Assembly (NCBI GenBank): GCA_019412865.1
Contig: DXOJ01000472.1
Coordinates: 1-8,379, forward strand
Length of the DNA: 8,379 nucleotides
Reading direction: 5' to 3'
DNA from: Bacteroides sp.
GTDB taxonomy: Bacteria > Bacteroidota > Bacteroidia > Bacteroidales > Bacteroidaceae
The translations under genes and the position numbers were made by a program. The notes under the pieces are model-generated. The model worked only from the letters and a program-made list of their open reading frames with translations. It ran no database searches and was not told where the DNA came from. Positions within the stretch are counted from its first letter, which is position 1; the number at the start of each line of letters is the position of its first letter. This document shows positions 1 through 6,511 of this stretch, piece after piece.

Positions 1-58
1 GATGAAAAATCTAGGTTTTCAGGTAACAATTAAAAATATCATCAAAAAATTTTATTAA
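1..58 (+). CDS. Possible C-terminal end of an upstream gene (partial)
   Basis: The frame starting at position 2 is open from the window edge and reads as 18 residues ending IIKKFY before a TAA at 56-58, only 6 bases before the rfbB ATG. A lysine-rich, AT-rich tail this close to the next start would fit the end of a glycosyltransferase or another cluster gene. Another frame (from position 1) is also open, up to a TAA at 31-33, so the choice of frame is a guess from spacing. The product cannot be identified. If this is coding, the rfb genes are internal to a longer operon. Confidence 0.3.
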   Translation, partial: MKNLGFQVTIKNIIKKFY

Positions 59-64
59 AACGCT

Positions 65-1129
65 ATGAAAACAATTCTAGTTACAGGTGGGGCCGGTTTC
101 ATCGGCTCATGTTATGTTCTTGGGCAGTGTGCAGCAGGGAACACTGTGATCAATCTGGATAAACTGACCTATTCGGGTAACCCAGAAAATCTGCTTTCAA
201 TCCGGGAAAATCCTCGGCATATTTTTATCCGTGGTGATATTGGAAACGAGGAGCTCGTTGCCCATATTCTTCATACCTACCACCCCGATGCTATCGTTAA
301 TTTTGCGGCAGAAAGCCATGTTGACCGCAGTATTATTGACCCCGACGCGTTCGTCCGAACCAATGTACTCGGCACGTGTACACTACTCCGGACAGTCAAG
401 GACTGGTGGGCATCCCTCGGCCCCACCGCACGGTCCTCATTCCGCTTTCTGCATGTATCGACCGATGAAGTGTTTGGTACTCTGCATTCCGGTGAACCAT
501 CCTTTACCGAGGAAACCCCCTACTGCCCCAACAGTCCTTATTCGTCATCCAAGGCAGCTAGCGATCATTTCGTACGGGCTTTTCATGAAACATACGGTCT
601 ACCTACTCTTATCACTAATTGCTCGAACAATTACGGTCCACGCCAGTTTCCAGAAAAGCTTATTCCCCTTGTCATTCTGAACGCATTGTCCCGCAAGACG
701 CTTCCCGTGTACGGCACCGGCTCTAATATTCGTGACTGGTTGCACGTGGAAGATCATTGTGCTGCTATCCAGTGTGTGTTGACAGATGGGGAGGATGGCA
801 GAACTTACAATATCGGCGGCAACTCCGAGCGTACTAATCTTCAGGTTGTTTACAGCATCTGTGAGGTGCTTGATGCTGTGTATCCTTCTCCTGAAGGTCC
901 GTATGTCTCTCTCATCAAGTTCGTGTCTGATCGTCCTGGACATGACTTCCGATACGCGATCAACAGCTCAAGAATTAGCTCCGAACTCGGCTGGAAGCCT
1001 ACACATACATTTGAAGAGGGCTTGCGTGAAACTGTACAGTGGTATCTCGACAATCCCAAGTGGGTTGAGCGTGTTCAGAGCGGCGACTACCGTAGCTGGA
1101 TCCAAAGTAACTATGCGGGGAGGATATAG
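65..1129 (+). CDS. rfbB: dTDP-glucose 4,6-dehydratase (RfbB/RmlB)
   Basis: This cytoplasmic NAD-dependent short-chain dehydrogenase (extended SDR) converts dTDP-glucose to dTDP-4-keto-6-deoxyglucose, the branch point for L-rhamnose and many deoxy and amino sugars. Visible in the 354-residue protein are the Rossmann loop TGGAGFIGS (7-15), the NFAAESHVDRS segment (79-89), the catalytic STDE (132-135, with Thr, Asp and Glu) and the YSSSK motif (159-163, Tyr159 and Lys163). The substrate-side segments NCSNNYGPRQFPEKLIP (185-201) and RDWLHVEDH (223-231) are also present. Its length is normal for the family and no catalytic residue is missing. The start at 65 sits just before the Rossmann strand, but no clear Shine-Dalgarno sequence precedes it, so initiation may be weak or coupled to an upstream gene. 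Its stop lies 3 bases before rfbA. GC content in 361-540 is about 56% by hand count, well above later parts of the window. Family assignment is secure. Confidence 0.96.
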   Translation: MKTILVTGGAGFIGSCYVLGQCAAGNTVINLDKLTYSGNPENLLSIRENPRHIFIRGDIGNEELVAHILHTYHPDAIVNFAAESHVDRSIIDPDAFVRTNVLGTCTLLRTVKDWWASLGPTARSSFRFLHVSTDEVFGTLHSGEPSFTEETPYCPNSPYSSSKAASDHFVRAFHETYGLPTLITNCSNNYGPRQFPEKLIPLVILNALSRKTLPVYGTGSNIRDWLHVEDHCAAIQCVLTDGEDGRTYNIGGNSERTNLQVVYSICEVLDAVYPSPEGPYVSLIKFVSDRPGHDFRYAINSSRISSELGWKPTHTFEEGLRETVQWYLDNPKWVERVQSGDYRSWIQSNYAGRI

Positions 1130-1132
1130 GGT

Positions 1133-2026
1133 ATGAAAGAATGGAAAGGCATCGTGCTCGCGGGGGGGGCAGGTACGCGGCTCTATCCGCTAACGCGGAG
1201 TGTCAGTAAGCAGCTTATGCCGGTCTACGACAAACCCATGATCTATTATCCACTAGCTACCCTCATGTTGGCAGGTATCCGTGATATTGCCATTATCTCG
1301 ACTCCAGAACACCTGCCTCTGTATCGGGAACTGCTAGGGAACGGTTCACAATGGGGCTGTTCCTTTCATTATGTGGTGCAGGAGCGCCCGGAAGGACTTG
1401 CGCAGGCATTTCTGCTGACCGAAGATTTTATCCAAGGCCATAACGTATGTCTTATTCTCGGCGATAATATCTTTTTCGGCAATGGAATGGATGGACTTCT
1501 TAAGAAGGCCATGAACCGCGACGTAGGTGCGACTGTATTCGGCTATCATGTTCGAGATCCACACCGATACGGTGTTGTGGAGTTCGACAACAATTTACGT
1601 GCGATCAGCATTGAAGAAAAACCCGAGACACCCAAGTCGAACTATGCCGTAACAGGTCTCTATTTTTATGATTCCAATATCGGTTCCATAGCGTGTCAAA
1701 TCAAACCCTCCGCGCGTGGAGAACTAGAGATCACCTCAGTTAACAATATATACCTTGAACGCGGCCTTCTAAATGTCGAACTCATGGGCAGAGGGATAGC
1801 TTGGCTCGATACGGGGACACATGATTCTCTGCTTGAAGCGAGTTCTTTTGTACAGGCAGTGGAGATGCGTCAAGGGCTAAAAATCGCCTGCCTCGAAGAA
1901 ATTGCGTGGCGCAACGGGTATATTTCCTCAGATGATGTCCGCAGCCTGGCTAAACCAATGAGTCAAAACGGTTACGGTCAGTATCTTTATGAACTTGTCG
2001 AAATGGGAGGGGAAGCATGGAGATAG
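1133..2026 (+). CDS. rfbA: Glucose-1-phosphate thymidylyltransferase (RfbA/RmlA)
   Basis: It couples dTTP and glucose-1-phosphate to give dTDP-glucose and pyrophosphate, the entry step to dTDP-sugars in the cytoplasm. The 297-residue protein shows the nucleotide-binding loop [13 protein letters not shown] (9-21), [19 protein letters not shown] (23-41), [11 protein letters not shown] (83-93), the metal-binding LGDN (109-112), [10 protein letters not shown] (161-170), and GELEIT (196-201) with [14 protein letters not shown] (224-237). A good Shine-Dalgarno (GGGGAGGA, 1117-1124) sits 8 bases before the ATG and lies within the end of rfbB. The phrase EITSVN and the C-terminal [12 protein letters not shown] recall RffH, the paralogue used in enterobacterial common antigen, rather than the EITDxN of E. 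coli RmlA. That is from memory and does not change the reaction. Codons 10-13 contain a run of eight G. The end overlaps rfbC by 10 bases. Confidence 0.96.
   Translation: MKEWKGIVLAGGAGTRLYPLTRSVSKQLMPVYDKPMIYYPLATLMLAGIRDIAIISTPEHLPLYRELLGNGSQWGCSFHYVVQERPEGLAQAFLLTEDFIQGHNVCLILGDNIFFGNGMDGLLKKAMNRDVGATVFGYHVRDPHRYGVVEFDNNLRAISIEEKPETPKSNYAVTGLYFYDSNIGSIACQIKPSARGELEITSVNNIYLERGLLNVELMGRGIAWLDTGTHDSLLEASSFVQAVEMRQGLKIACLEEIAWRNGYISSDDVRSLAKPMSQNGYGQYLYELVEMGGEAWR
1162..1169 (+). repeat. G8 homopolymer tract in rfbA
   Basis: Eight consecutive G bases span the Ala-Gly-Gly-Ala codons of the RfbA nucleotide-binding loop. The amino acids are conserved, but the run depends on GGG glycine codons, which the protein does not require. 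Gain or loss of one base would shift the frame about 11 codons into the gene. In this copy the frame is intact. Confidence 0.9.
2005..2016 (+). promoter_or_regulatory. Ribosome binding site of rfbC inside rfbA
   Basis: GGGAGGGG at 2005-2012 contains GGAGG six bases before the ATG at 2017. It lies in the last codons of rfbA, so a ribosome finishing rfbA passes over it. It supports the start at 2017 even though this makes a 10-base overlap. Confidence 0.75.
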
Positions 2027-2565
2027 TCGAAACCCCAATTGCAGGGGTTCTCCTTATCAAGCCTCAAATATGGGGAGATGTACGAGGCTATTTCGTGGAA
2101 ACATGGCAAAAAAAACGCTATGAAGAAGCGGGAATTCATTTCTCCTTTGTGCAAGATAACCATTCAAAATCTACGGGGACTATTCTACGAGGACTCCATT
2201 TTCAAAAGCATTTTCCCCAGGGTAAACTTGTCAGCGTTTCGCTCGGCAGCGTTTTTGACGTTGCCGTAGATATTCGTACCGGCTCTCCTACATTCGGCAA
2301 ATGGTACGGAGTGGAGCTTTCTCAAGAAAATCAGTGGCAGCTCTGGATTGCACCAGGGATGGCTCATGGTTTCGCTGTAACCAGTAACGTCGCACATTTC
2401 CATTACAAGTGTACGGAATTATACCATCCGGAAGATGAAGGCTCCATTCGCTGGAATGATCCGGATATAGGCATCGACTGGCCGATTCGTAATCCCATTC
2501 TGTCCGAAAAAGATACAATAGCACCTCTATTCTTAGAATATCAGAATTCCCAAATGCACCAATGA
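2017..2565 (+). CDS. rfbC: dTDP-4-dehydrorhamnose 3,5-epimerase (RfbC/RmlC)
   Basis: This cupin-fold enzyme epimerises C3 and C5 of dTDP-4-keto-6-deoxyglucose to give dTDP-4-keto-L-rhamnose. The 182-residue length matches the family. The sequence shows RGYFVETW (23-30), QDNHSKS (46-52), the active-site LRGLHFQ (58-64) with His61, Lys70, and PGMAHGFAV (113-121) with His117. Further on are Tyr130 in HYKCTELY, the [11 protein letters not shown] block (146-156), and SEKD (163-166), whose Asp166 probably partners His61 as in known RmlC structures. All expected catalytic positions are filled, so a full 3,5-epimerase is more likely than a 3,4-ketoisomerase of the FdtA/QdtA type. It follows rfbA with an overlap. 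The next gene is not rfbD but an aminotransferase after a 66-base gap, which leaves the fate of the 4-keto product open. An A8 run lies at 2108-2115. Confidence 0.93.
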   Translation: MEIVETPIAGVLLIKPQIWGDVRGYFVETWQKKRYEEAGIHFSFVQDNHSKSTGTILRGLHFQKHFPQGKLVSVSLGSVFDVAVDIRTGSPTFGKWYGVELSQENQWQLWIAPGMAHGFAVTSNVAHFHYKCTELYHPEDEGSIRWNDPDIGIDWPIRNPILSEKDTIAPLFLEYQNSQMHQ

Positions 2566-2576
2566 GATGCCCTAAT

Positions 2577-2631
2577 CTTACAGTTACTATCTTTAACTAT
2601 ATAAATTAATTATTTCAAAAGGATATACAGT
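2577..2631 (+). promoter_or_regulatory. Candidate internal promoter and RBS before the aminotransferase gene
   Basis: The 66-base gap between rfbC and the next gene is AT-rich. CTTACA (2577-2582) matches TTGACA at 4 of 6 positions, and TATAAA (2600-2605) matches TATAAT at 5 of 6, with a 17-base spacer. AAGGA (2619-2623) sits 8 bases before the ATG at 2632 and is the likely Shine-Dalgarno. It is the longest gap between genes in the window, so it is the natural place for a second start of transcription. AT-rich DNA often yields such matches by chance, and no hairpin terminator is evident here. Confidence 0.3.
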
Positions 2632-3792
2632 ATGTCCATTCAATTGTTTAAACCTACTTTTCATATTGAAGAATGCCTCGATCAAATTCGGGAATGCCTT
2701 GAAATGGGATGGACCGGGTTGGGCTTCAAGACTGTTGAATTTGAAAATAAATGGAATGAATATACCGGTCATAACTATTCACATTACCTAAATTCCGCTA
2801 CGGCGGGCCTGCATCTTGCCGTAGAAATCCTAAAACGTGAGAACGGATGGCAGGATGGAGATGAAATCATCACAACCCCCATTACGTTCATCTCCACTAA
2901 CCATGCCATTCTCTATTCAAATTTAACTCCCAAATTTGCAGATGTGGATCAGTACTTATGCCTTGATCCCGTAGATGTTCGCAAAAAAATTAGTAATCGG
3001 ACACGGGCTATTATTTTTGTAGGCTATGGTGGTCGAGTTGGACAGCTTGAAGAGATTCTCAAAATTTGTAAGGAATATGGTCTAAAACTTATTCTTGATG
3101 CCGCTCATATGGGGGGAACACGCATGGAAGGTCGCTTCCCCGGTACTCTTCCTGGCGTCGATGTAGCGGTTTATTCTTTTCAAGCCGTTAAAAATCTTCC
3201 GACGGCGGATAGTGGCATGATCTGCTTTGCCGATGAGGTAAACGATCACATTGTTCGTGAACTCTCTTGGCTCGGTATTAATAAAGATACCTATGCCAGA
3301 AGTAATTTAAAAGGAAATTACAAATGGAAATACGATGTTGAATATGTAGGTTACAAGGCACATGGTAATTCGGTTATCGCGTCTATTGGTCTTGTACAAC
3401 TCAAGTATCTTGATGAAGATAATGCTGCTAGACGAAATATGGCTGCCTTGTATGATAAACTTTTTGCAAACAATCCAAATGTACATCCTATCCCTGTCAA
3501 TTATAAGGACGAATGTTCTTATCATATTTACGCCGTGGAAGTAGACAATCGTGAAGCTCTCATGAAGGCATTAAATGATTCTGATATCTATCCTGGCGTA
3601 CATTATCTTGATAATACAGAATATCATATATACTCTCATGATCATGGCACATGTCCCAATGCACATCGAATATCCAATAGAATTATATCGTTACCACTGC
3701 ATCTACGTCTTACCAAACAAGATATCCAACTTGTTAGTGACATAGTAAACCAATTCACTCAAAATGCTTGTTATGTCTCTTCTAAGGCGTAA
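2632..3792 (+). CDS. PLP-dependent sugar aminotransferase (DegT/DnrJ/EryC1/StrS family)
   Basis: This 386-residue protein belongs to the fold-type I aminotransferases that add an amino group, usually from glutamate, to a nucleotide-linked keto-sugar. The N-terminal MGWTGLGFKTVEFENKW (25-41) matches the family's usual opening. NSATAGLHLAV (54-64) is the phosphate-binding region, and TTPITFISTNHAI (81-93) precedes the strand FADVD (102-106). LILDAAHM (153-160) carries Asp156, which would contact the pyridine nitrogen, and SFQAVKNLPTADSG (182-195) carries Lys187, the predicted PLP Schiff-base lysine. The C-terminal lobe (about 235-375) is complete. Neighbours suggest a dTDP-4-keto-6-deoxy sugar as substrate, perhaps the RfbC product, giving a 4-amino-4,6-dideoxyhexose that the GNAT enzyme at 6512-7075 could acylate. 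The exact sugar, and whether amination is at C3 or C4, cannot be read from sequence. Its 3' end overlaps the next gene by 29 bases. Confidence 0.9.
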   Translation: MSIQLFKPTFHIEECLDQIRECLEMGWTGLGFKTVEFENKWNEYTGHNYSHYLNSATAGLHLAVEILKRENGWQDGDEIITTPITFISTNHAILYSNLTPKFADVDQYLCLDPVDVRKKISNRTRAIIFVGYGGRVGQLEEILKICKEYGLKLILDAAHMGGTRMEGRFPGTLPGVDVAVYSFQAVKNLPTADSGMICFADEVNDHIVRELSWLGINKDTYARSNLKGNYKWKYDVEYVGYKAHGNSVIASIGLVQLKYLDEDNAARRNMAALYDKLFANNPNVHPIPVNYKDECSYHIYAVEVDNREALMKALNDSDIYPGVHYLDNTEYHIYSHDHGTCPNAHRISNRIISLPLHLRLTKQDIQLVSDIVNQFTQNACYVSSKA

Positions 3793-4969
3793 AACGCATA
3801 TACTCGTCGAGTGCCCTGAACTTATACCTTCCGTAAGGGTTGGGGTACTTGAAATATTACAATATATCGAACGGGAATACGGACTTTGTGAGGTCCGTTT
3901 TTCCCGTACGTTCGATATTCATAGTTGTGACCTTGAATGGAGTGATATATTCATCTCTGTCCGCGGCTGTGAAGAGGCAACATGGAAACTAGTGACGCTC
4001 GCACGTAGATATGCACGTTATGTCGTTATGTTCCTTGATGACGATTTACTGCACCTGCCAAGCCAAAAAATATCCGAAGAACTCTACCGCGATGAAATCA
4101 TTCGTGTTTATTTACCTAAAATTCTGGCTTGTAGTCACAAGCTTTGGGTTGTTAACCGCCGCCTCGGTGAAACGTATGGAAGCCTGACGAGAACCCCTTT
4201 TTTTACGAGTGAAGTCCCCATACAATTACCCAAGGAACGGCGAGATAAAACGGATAACAGCGTATTTCGTGTGCTCTATGCGGGCTCTGTTGGACATGGC
4301 TCCATTTTAAAGCAATGTATTGTCCCATCCGTTCCTCGCCTTATCAAGCGTTTTAAAGATAATATTCATTTTACGTTCATTGGAGCTGATCCCGGGCTCA
4401 TTTCTTCCGCGCAAGTATCAGTTATTCCTTTTTTTGAAGATTATGATACGTATAGGAACTACGTGAATCACAAAAATTTTGACCTTGGTCTTGCGCCACT
4501 TGAGGATTCTTCCTTCTATTCATACAAGTATTACAATAAATTCTTAGAATATACACAAATCGGTATAACAGGTCTCTATAGCTCTGTGCCTCCCTATACA
4601 GACGTAATCCGAGATGGTGAAAATGGATTTCTTTGCGCAACAAGTGATTCAGCATGGGAGAATGCAATTTGTAGGATTGCTTTTCTTTCTTCACAGGTAC
4701 GTCAAAACTGTTTAGCTAACGCAAGACAAATGATGGAGGAGCGTTTTTCTTATGCCTGCCAGGCCGAACATCTGTTGCGGAATTTTCCACAAATTGTTAA
4801 TTATCGAGCTCCCCAACATACGATTCCTCCTGTACGGATTGTTCCTCTGCTTCATTACTGGCACCGCAGCTGGATGTATCTGAAATCGGACGGGATTGCT
4901 GCAATTCCCATCATTATCCAAAAAGCTGTTAAAAAATATATTTCAGGTTTGCGGAGAAAATATTCATGA
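3764..4969 (+). CDS. Glycosyltransferase, GT-B fold (GT4-like C-terminal domain)
   Basis: The 401-residue protein would move a sugar from a nucleotide donor to the growing lipid-linked glycan at the cytoplasmic face. The N-terminal half is poorly conserved but has VVMFLDDDLLHLPS (87-100), an Asp-rich strand end seen in several O-antigen glycosyltransferases. The C-terminal donor domain is clearer: FRVLYAGSVGHG (168-179), IHFTFIGADPG (201-211), FDLGLAPLEDSSF (239-251), KYYNKFLEYTQIG (255-267) and DVIRDGENGFL (280-290), which matches the conserved GT4 donor-binding end. The last 40 residues hold a WMYLKSDG segment and a basic tail (387-401) that could touch the membrane. The start is not secure. 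ATG 3764 and ATG 3773 are in frame, neither has a clear Shine-Dalgarno, and both lie within the aminotransferase gene, suggesting coupled translation. It overlaps wzm by ATGA. Donor and linkage are unknown. Confidence 0.85.
   Translation: MLVMSLLRRKTHILVECPELIPSVRVGVLEILQYIEREYGLCEVRFSRTFDIHSCDLEWSDIFISVRGCEEATWKLVTLARRYARYVVMFLDDDLLHLPSQKISEELYRDEIIRVYLPKILACSHKLWVVNRRLGETYGSLTRTPFFTSEVPIQLPKERRDKTDNSVFRVLYAGSVGHGSILKQCIVPSVPRLIKRFKDNIHFTFIGADPGLISSAQVSVIPFFEDYDTYRNYVNHKNFDLGLAPLEDSSFYSYKYYNKFLEYTQIGITGLYSSVPPYTDVIRDGENGFLCATSDSAWENAICRIAFLSSQVRQNCLANARQMMEERFSYACQAEHLLRNFPQIVNYRAPQHTIPPVRIVPLLHYWHRSWMYLKSDGIAAIPIIIQKAVKKYISGLRRKYS
3864..3918 (+). repeat. Long imperfect inverted repeat inside the glycosyltransferase gene
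   Basis: The left arm (3864-3884) and right arm (3893-3918) can fold into a hairpin with an 8-base loop (3885-3892). From the loop outward I count 5 pairs (CGGAC with GTCCG), a partly paired AATA/TTTTT internal loop, 5 pairs (ACGGG with CCCGT), a 4-base bulge on the right (3908-3911), and 7 more pairs (ATATCGA with TCGATAT). It lies about 100 bases into the coding region, over residues 34-52. No T-run follows it, so it does not look like an intrinsic terminator. Confidence 0.6.
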
Positions 4970-5754
4970 TAGCCCGCTATTTTTCTCATATATGGAAAGA
5001 TCGATATGTACTCTGGGAACTGACAACTAAAGCACTGTCTATAAAATACAAGCGTTCCATGCTTGGAATGGCTTGGTCGGTATTGGTGCCGCTGGGACTT
5101 GCCAGTATCATAGGCTGTGTATATGGTGTTCTGTTTGGTGTTCCCCCACGGACCTTTCTACCGATCCTTTTCTCGGGCCTTAATGTCTGGATTCTTATTT
5201 TGGGTTGCGCCGATGGGGGAACACAAGCCTTCCTTGCAGCTGAAGGTTATCTCAAGCAAACTTTAGTCAATATGGAAATTTTTCCGGCACGGCTTGTGTT
5301 AACCAATTTTATTAATTTTTTGTATTCAATTATTGCCTATTTTCTAATCTATGCATTTATTGGAACAGAATTTTTTAGTGTCAAAATGTTGTTATTCTTT
5401 CCAGGATGCATTGTTCTTTTTGTTTTTTTACTTGCAGTAAGTAATATAACGGCAATTTTTAATCTTATTGCCCGAGATTACCAACCGTTTCAAAGCATTA
5501 TTCTACAAGGTGTATTTTATGCGACACCAATCATATATCTTCCTTCAATGCTTGAAGAAAAAGGATATGCTTTTATATATAAATTGAATCCTTTTTATTA
5601 TTTTATTTCTATTATACGTACGCCTCTTCTTGGAAAGGAAATTGCTCCACTGTCCGAATATATCATTGCAACGAGTATCGCCTTTATTCTGTTTGGATTC
5701 AGCATTTGGCTGGTCATGCGAGAGAAAAGACGCGGTGTCGTTTTTAGATTGTGA
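4966..5754 (+). CDS. wzm: Polysaccharide ABC transporter permease (Wzm-like, ABC-2 type)
   Basis: This is the inner-membrane channel subunit that, as a dimer with two Wzt copies, moves a lipid-linked O-antigen or similar polymer across the cytoplasmic membrane. The 262-residue length is typical. The cytoplasmic N-terminus (1-36) ends in KYKRSMLGMAWSVLVPL (27-43), the amphipathic coupling segment and first-helix signature of the family. About six hydrophobic segments are visible, near 37-57, 66-80, 112-131, 142-162, 176-193 and 232-251. The loop LIARDYQPFQS (167-177) and the C-terminal LNPFYYFISIIRTPLLG (207-223) are characteristic of Wzm/TagG/KpsM relatives. A GGAG (4953-4956) sits 9 bases before the ATG, and the gene overlaps the previous one by ATGA. 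DNA within 5281-5460 is only about 28% GC by hand count. The next gene is its ATPase. A teichoic-acid or capsule exporter cannot be excluded by sequence, but the rfb genes favour O-antigen. Confidence 0.9.
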   Translation: MIARYFSHIWKDRYVLWELTTKALSIKYKRSMLGMAWSVLVPLGLASIIGCVYGVLFGVPPRTFLPILFSGLNVWILILGCADGGTQAFLAAEGYLKQTLVNMEIFPARLVLTNFINFLYSIIAYFLIYAFIGTEFFSVKMLLFFPGCIVLFVFLLAVSNITAIFNLIARDYQPFQSIILQGVFYATPIIYLPSMLEEKGYAFIYKLNPFYYFISIIRTPLLGKEIAPLSEYIIATSIAFILFGFSIWLVMREKRRGVVFRL

Positions 5755-5760
5755 GGTTAC

Positions 5761-6510
5761 ATGAGTCATATTCTTCTTAAAGATGTTGATCTCTATTTCA
5801 GAGTCAAACGGGAGCGCAGTATAAAAAGTCTGCTGACTTTTCATAATGACGGCTTTCATACCTTTGGTGCTGATGGTTCGGTTCATGTTATTAATAAAAT
5901 GAATCTTAATCTGCACGATGGTGATCGTCTAGCGGTGATTGGTCACAATGGAGCAGGAAAAAGTACATTACTAAAACTCATTGCGGGCATCTATCCCCCG
6001 TCTACCGGGATACTGCAAACCTCCGGACAAATCTCCTGTCTGTTTGAGTTGGCAACAGGTTTCCAGATGGAATGTAGTGGCTGGGATAATATTTATTTGC
6101 GCGGCCTTATGCTCGGGGAGACTCCCCAAAGCATTAGGGCCAAAATGCAAGAGATTGCCGAGTTTTCCGAACTAGGTGATTTCCTCGAAATGCCAGTAAA
6201 GTATTATTCTTCTGGTATGTTAATGCGCTTGGCTTTCTCCGTATCTACAGCCATCAAGCCAGATATTCTTCTATTGGATGAGGTAATGGGGGCAGGCGAC
6301 GCTGGCTTTCTTTCCAAGGCCCAAAAGAGGATGCAAGAGCTTATGGAGAGTACCAAAATTTTAGTTTTTGTTACACATAGTTCTGCGGCAGTAACGGCTT
6401 TCTGCAATCGTTGCATCTGGCTGGATAAGGGAATTATTCGCGAGGATGGTGCACCTCGAGAAATTTGGGCACATTATCTTGCCGAAATGACGCAACCCAA
6501 GGAGTCCTAA
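5761..6510 (+). CDS. wzt: Polysaccharide ABC transporter ATPase (Wzt-like, without carbohydrate-binding domain)
   Basis: It hydrolyses ATP to drive Wzm. The 249-residue protein has the gate-type N-terminal extension of this family (about 10-45), Walker A GHNGAGKST (61-69) and LFELATGFQMECSGWDNIYL (94-113), the Q-loop-proximal region typical of Wzt/TagH/KpsT. The ABC signature variant YYSSGMLMRLAFS (148-160), Walker B ILLLDEVMGAGD (169-180) with catalytic Glu174, and the H-loop TH (205-206) follow. The protein stops about 35 residues after the H-loop region, so it lacks the C-terminal beta-sandwich domain that in larger Wzt proteins (over 400 residues) binds a modified chain end. The start is supported by GAGGT at 5753-5757, though this is only 3 bases from the ATG and overlaps the wzm stop. 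All catalytic motifs are intact. Confidence 0.93.
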   Translation: MSHILLKDVDLYFRVKRERSIKSLLTFHNDGFHTFGADGSVHVINKMNLNLHDGDRLAVIGHNGAGKSTLLKLIAGIYPPSTGILQTSGQISCLFELATGFQMECSGWDNIYLRGLMLGETPQSIRAKMQEIAEFSELGDFLEMPVKYYSSGMLMRLAFSVSTAIKPDILLLDEVMGAGDAGFLSKAQKRMQELMESTKILVFVTHSSAAVTAFCNRCIWLDKGIIREDGAPREIWAHYLAEMTQPKES

Positions 6511-6511
6511 A

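Noticed and set aside
231..680. A 149-codon open frame overlapping rfbB in another frame
   Set aside because: It lies wholly within rfbB, resembles no family and has no ribosome binding site. It is a by-product of rfbB codon use.
2108..2115. A8 run in rfbC as a programmed frameshift or phase-variable site
   Set aside because: It encodes Gln-Lys-Lys-Arg in the normal frame, the protein is full length, and there is no alternative frame product or downstream stimulating structure that I can see.
2017..2565. RfbC as a sugar 3,4-ketoisomerase (FdtA/QdtA type), which would point to a 3-amino sugar
   Set aside because: The length of 182 residues, the LRGLHFQ motif, the PGMAHGFAV motif and the [11 protein letters not shown] block are those of a true RmlC 3,5-epimerase. 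Ketoisomerases are shorter and lack this pattern.
3864..3918. The inverted repeat as an intrinsic terminator
   Set aside because: No T-run follows the right arm, the stem is interrupted by an internal loop and a bulge, and coding continues without break for over 1 kb.
4198..5429. T7 runs at 4198-4204, 4429-4435 and 5423-5429 as phase-variation tracts
   Set aside because: They lie in AT-rich coding DNA where such runs are expected by chance, are short for T tracts, and often encode Phe-rich segments.
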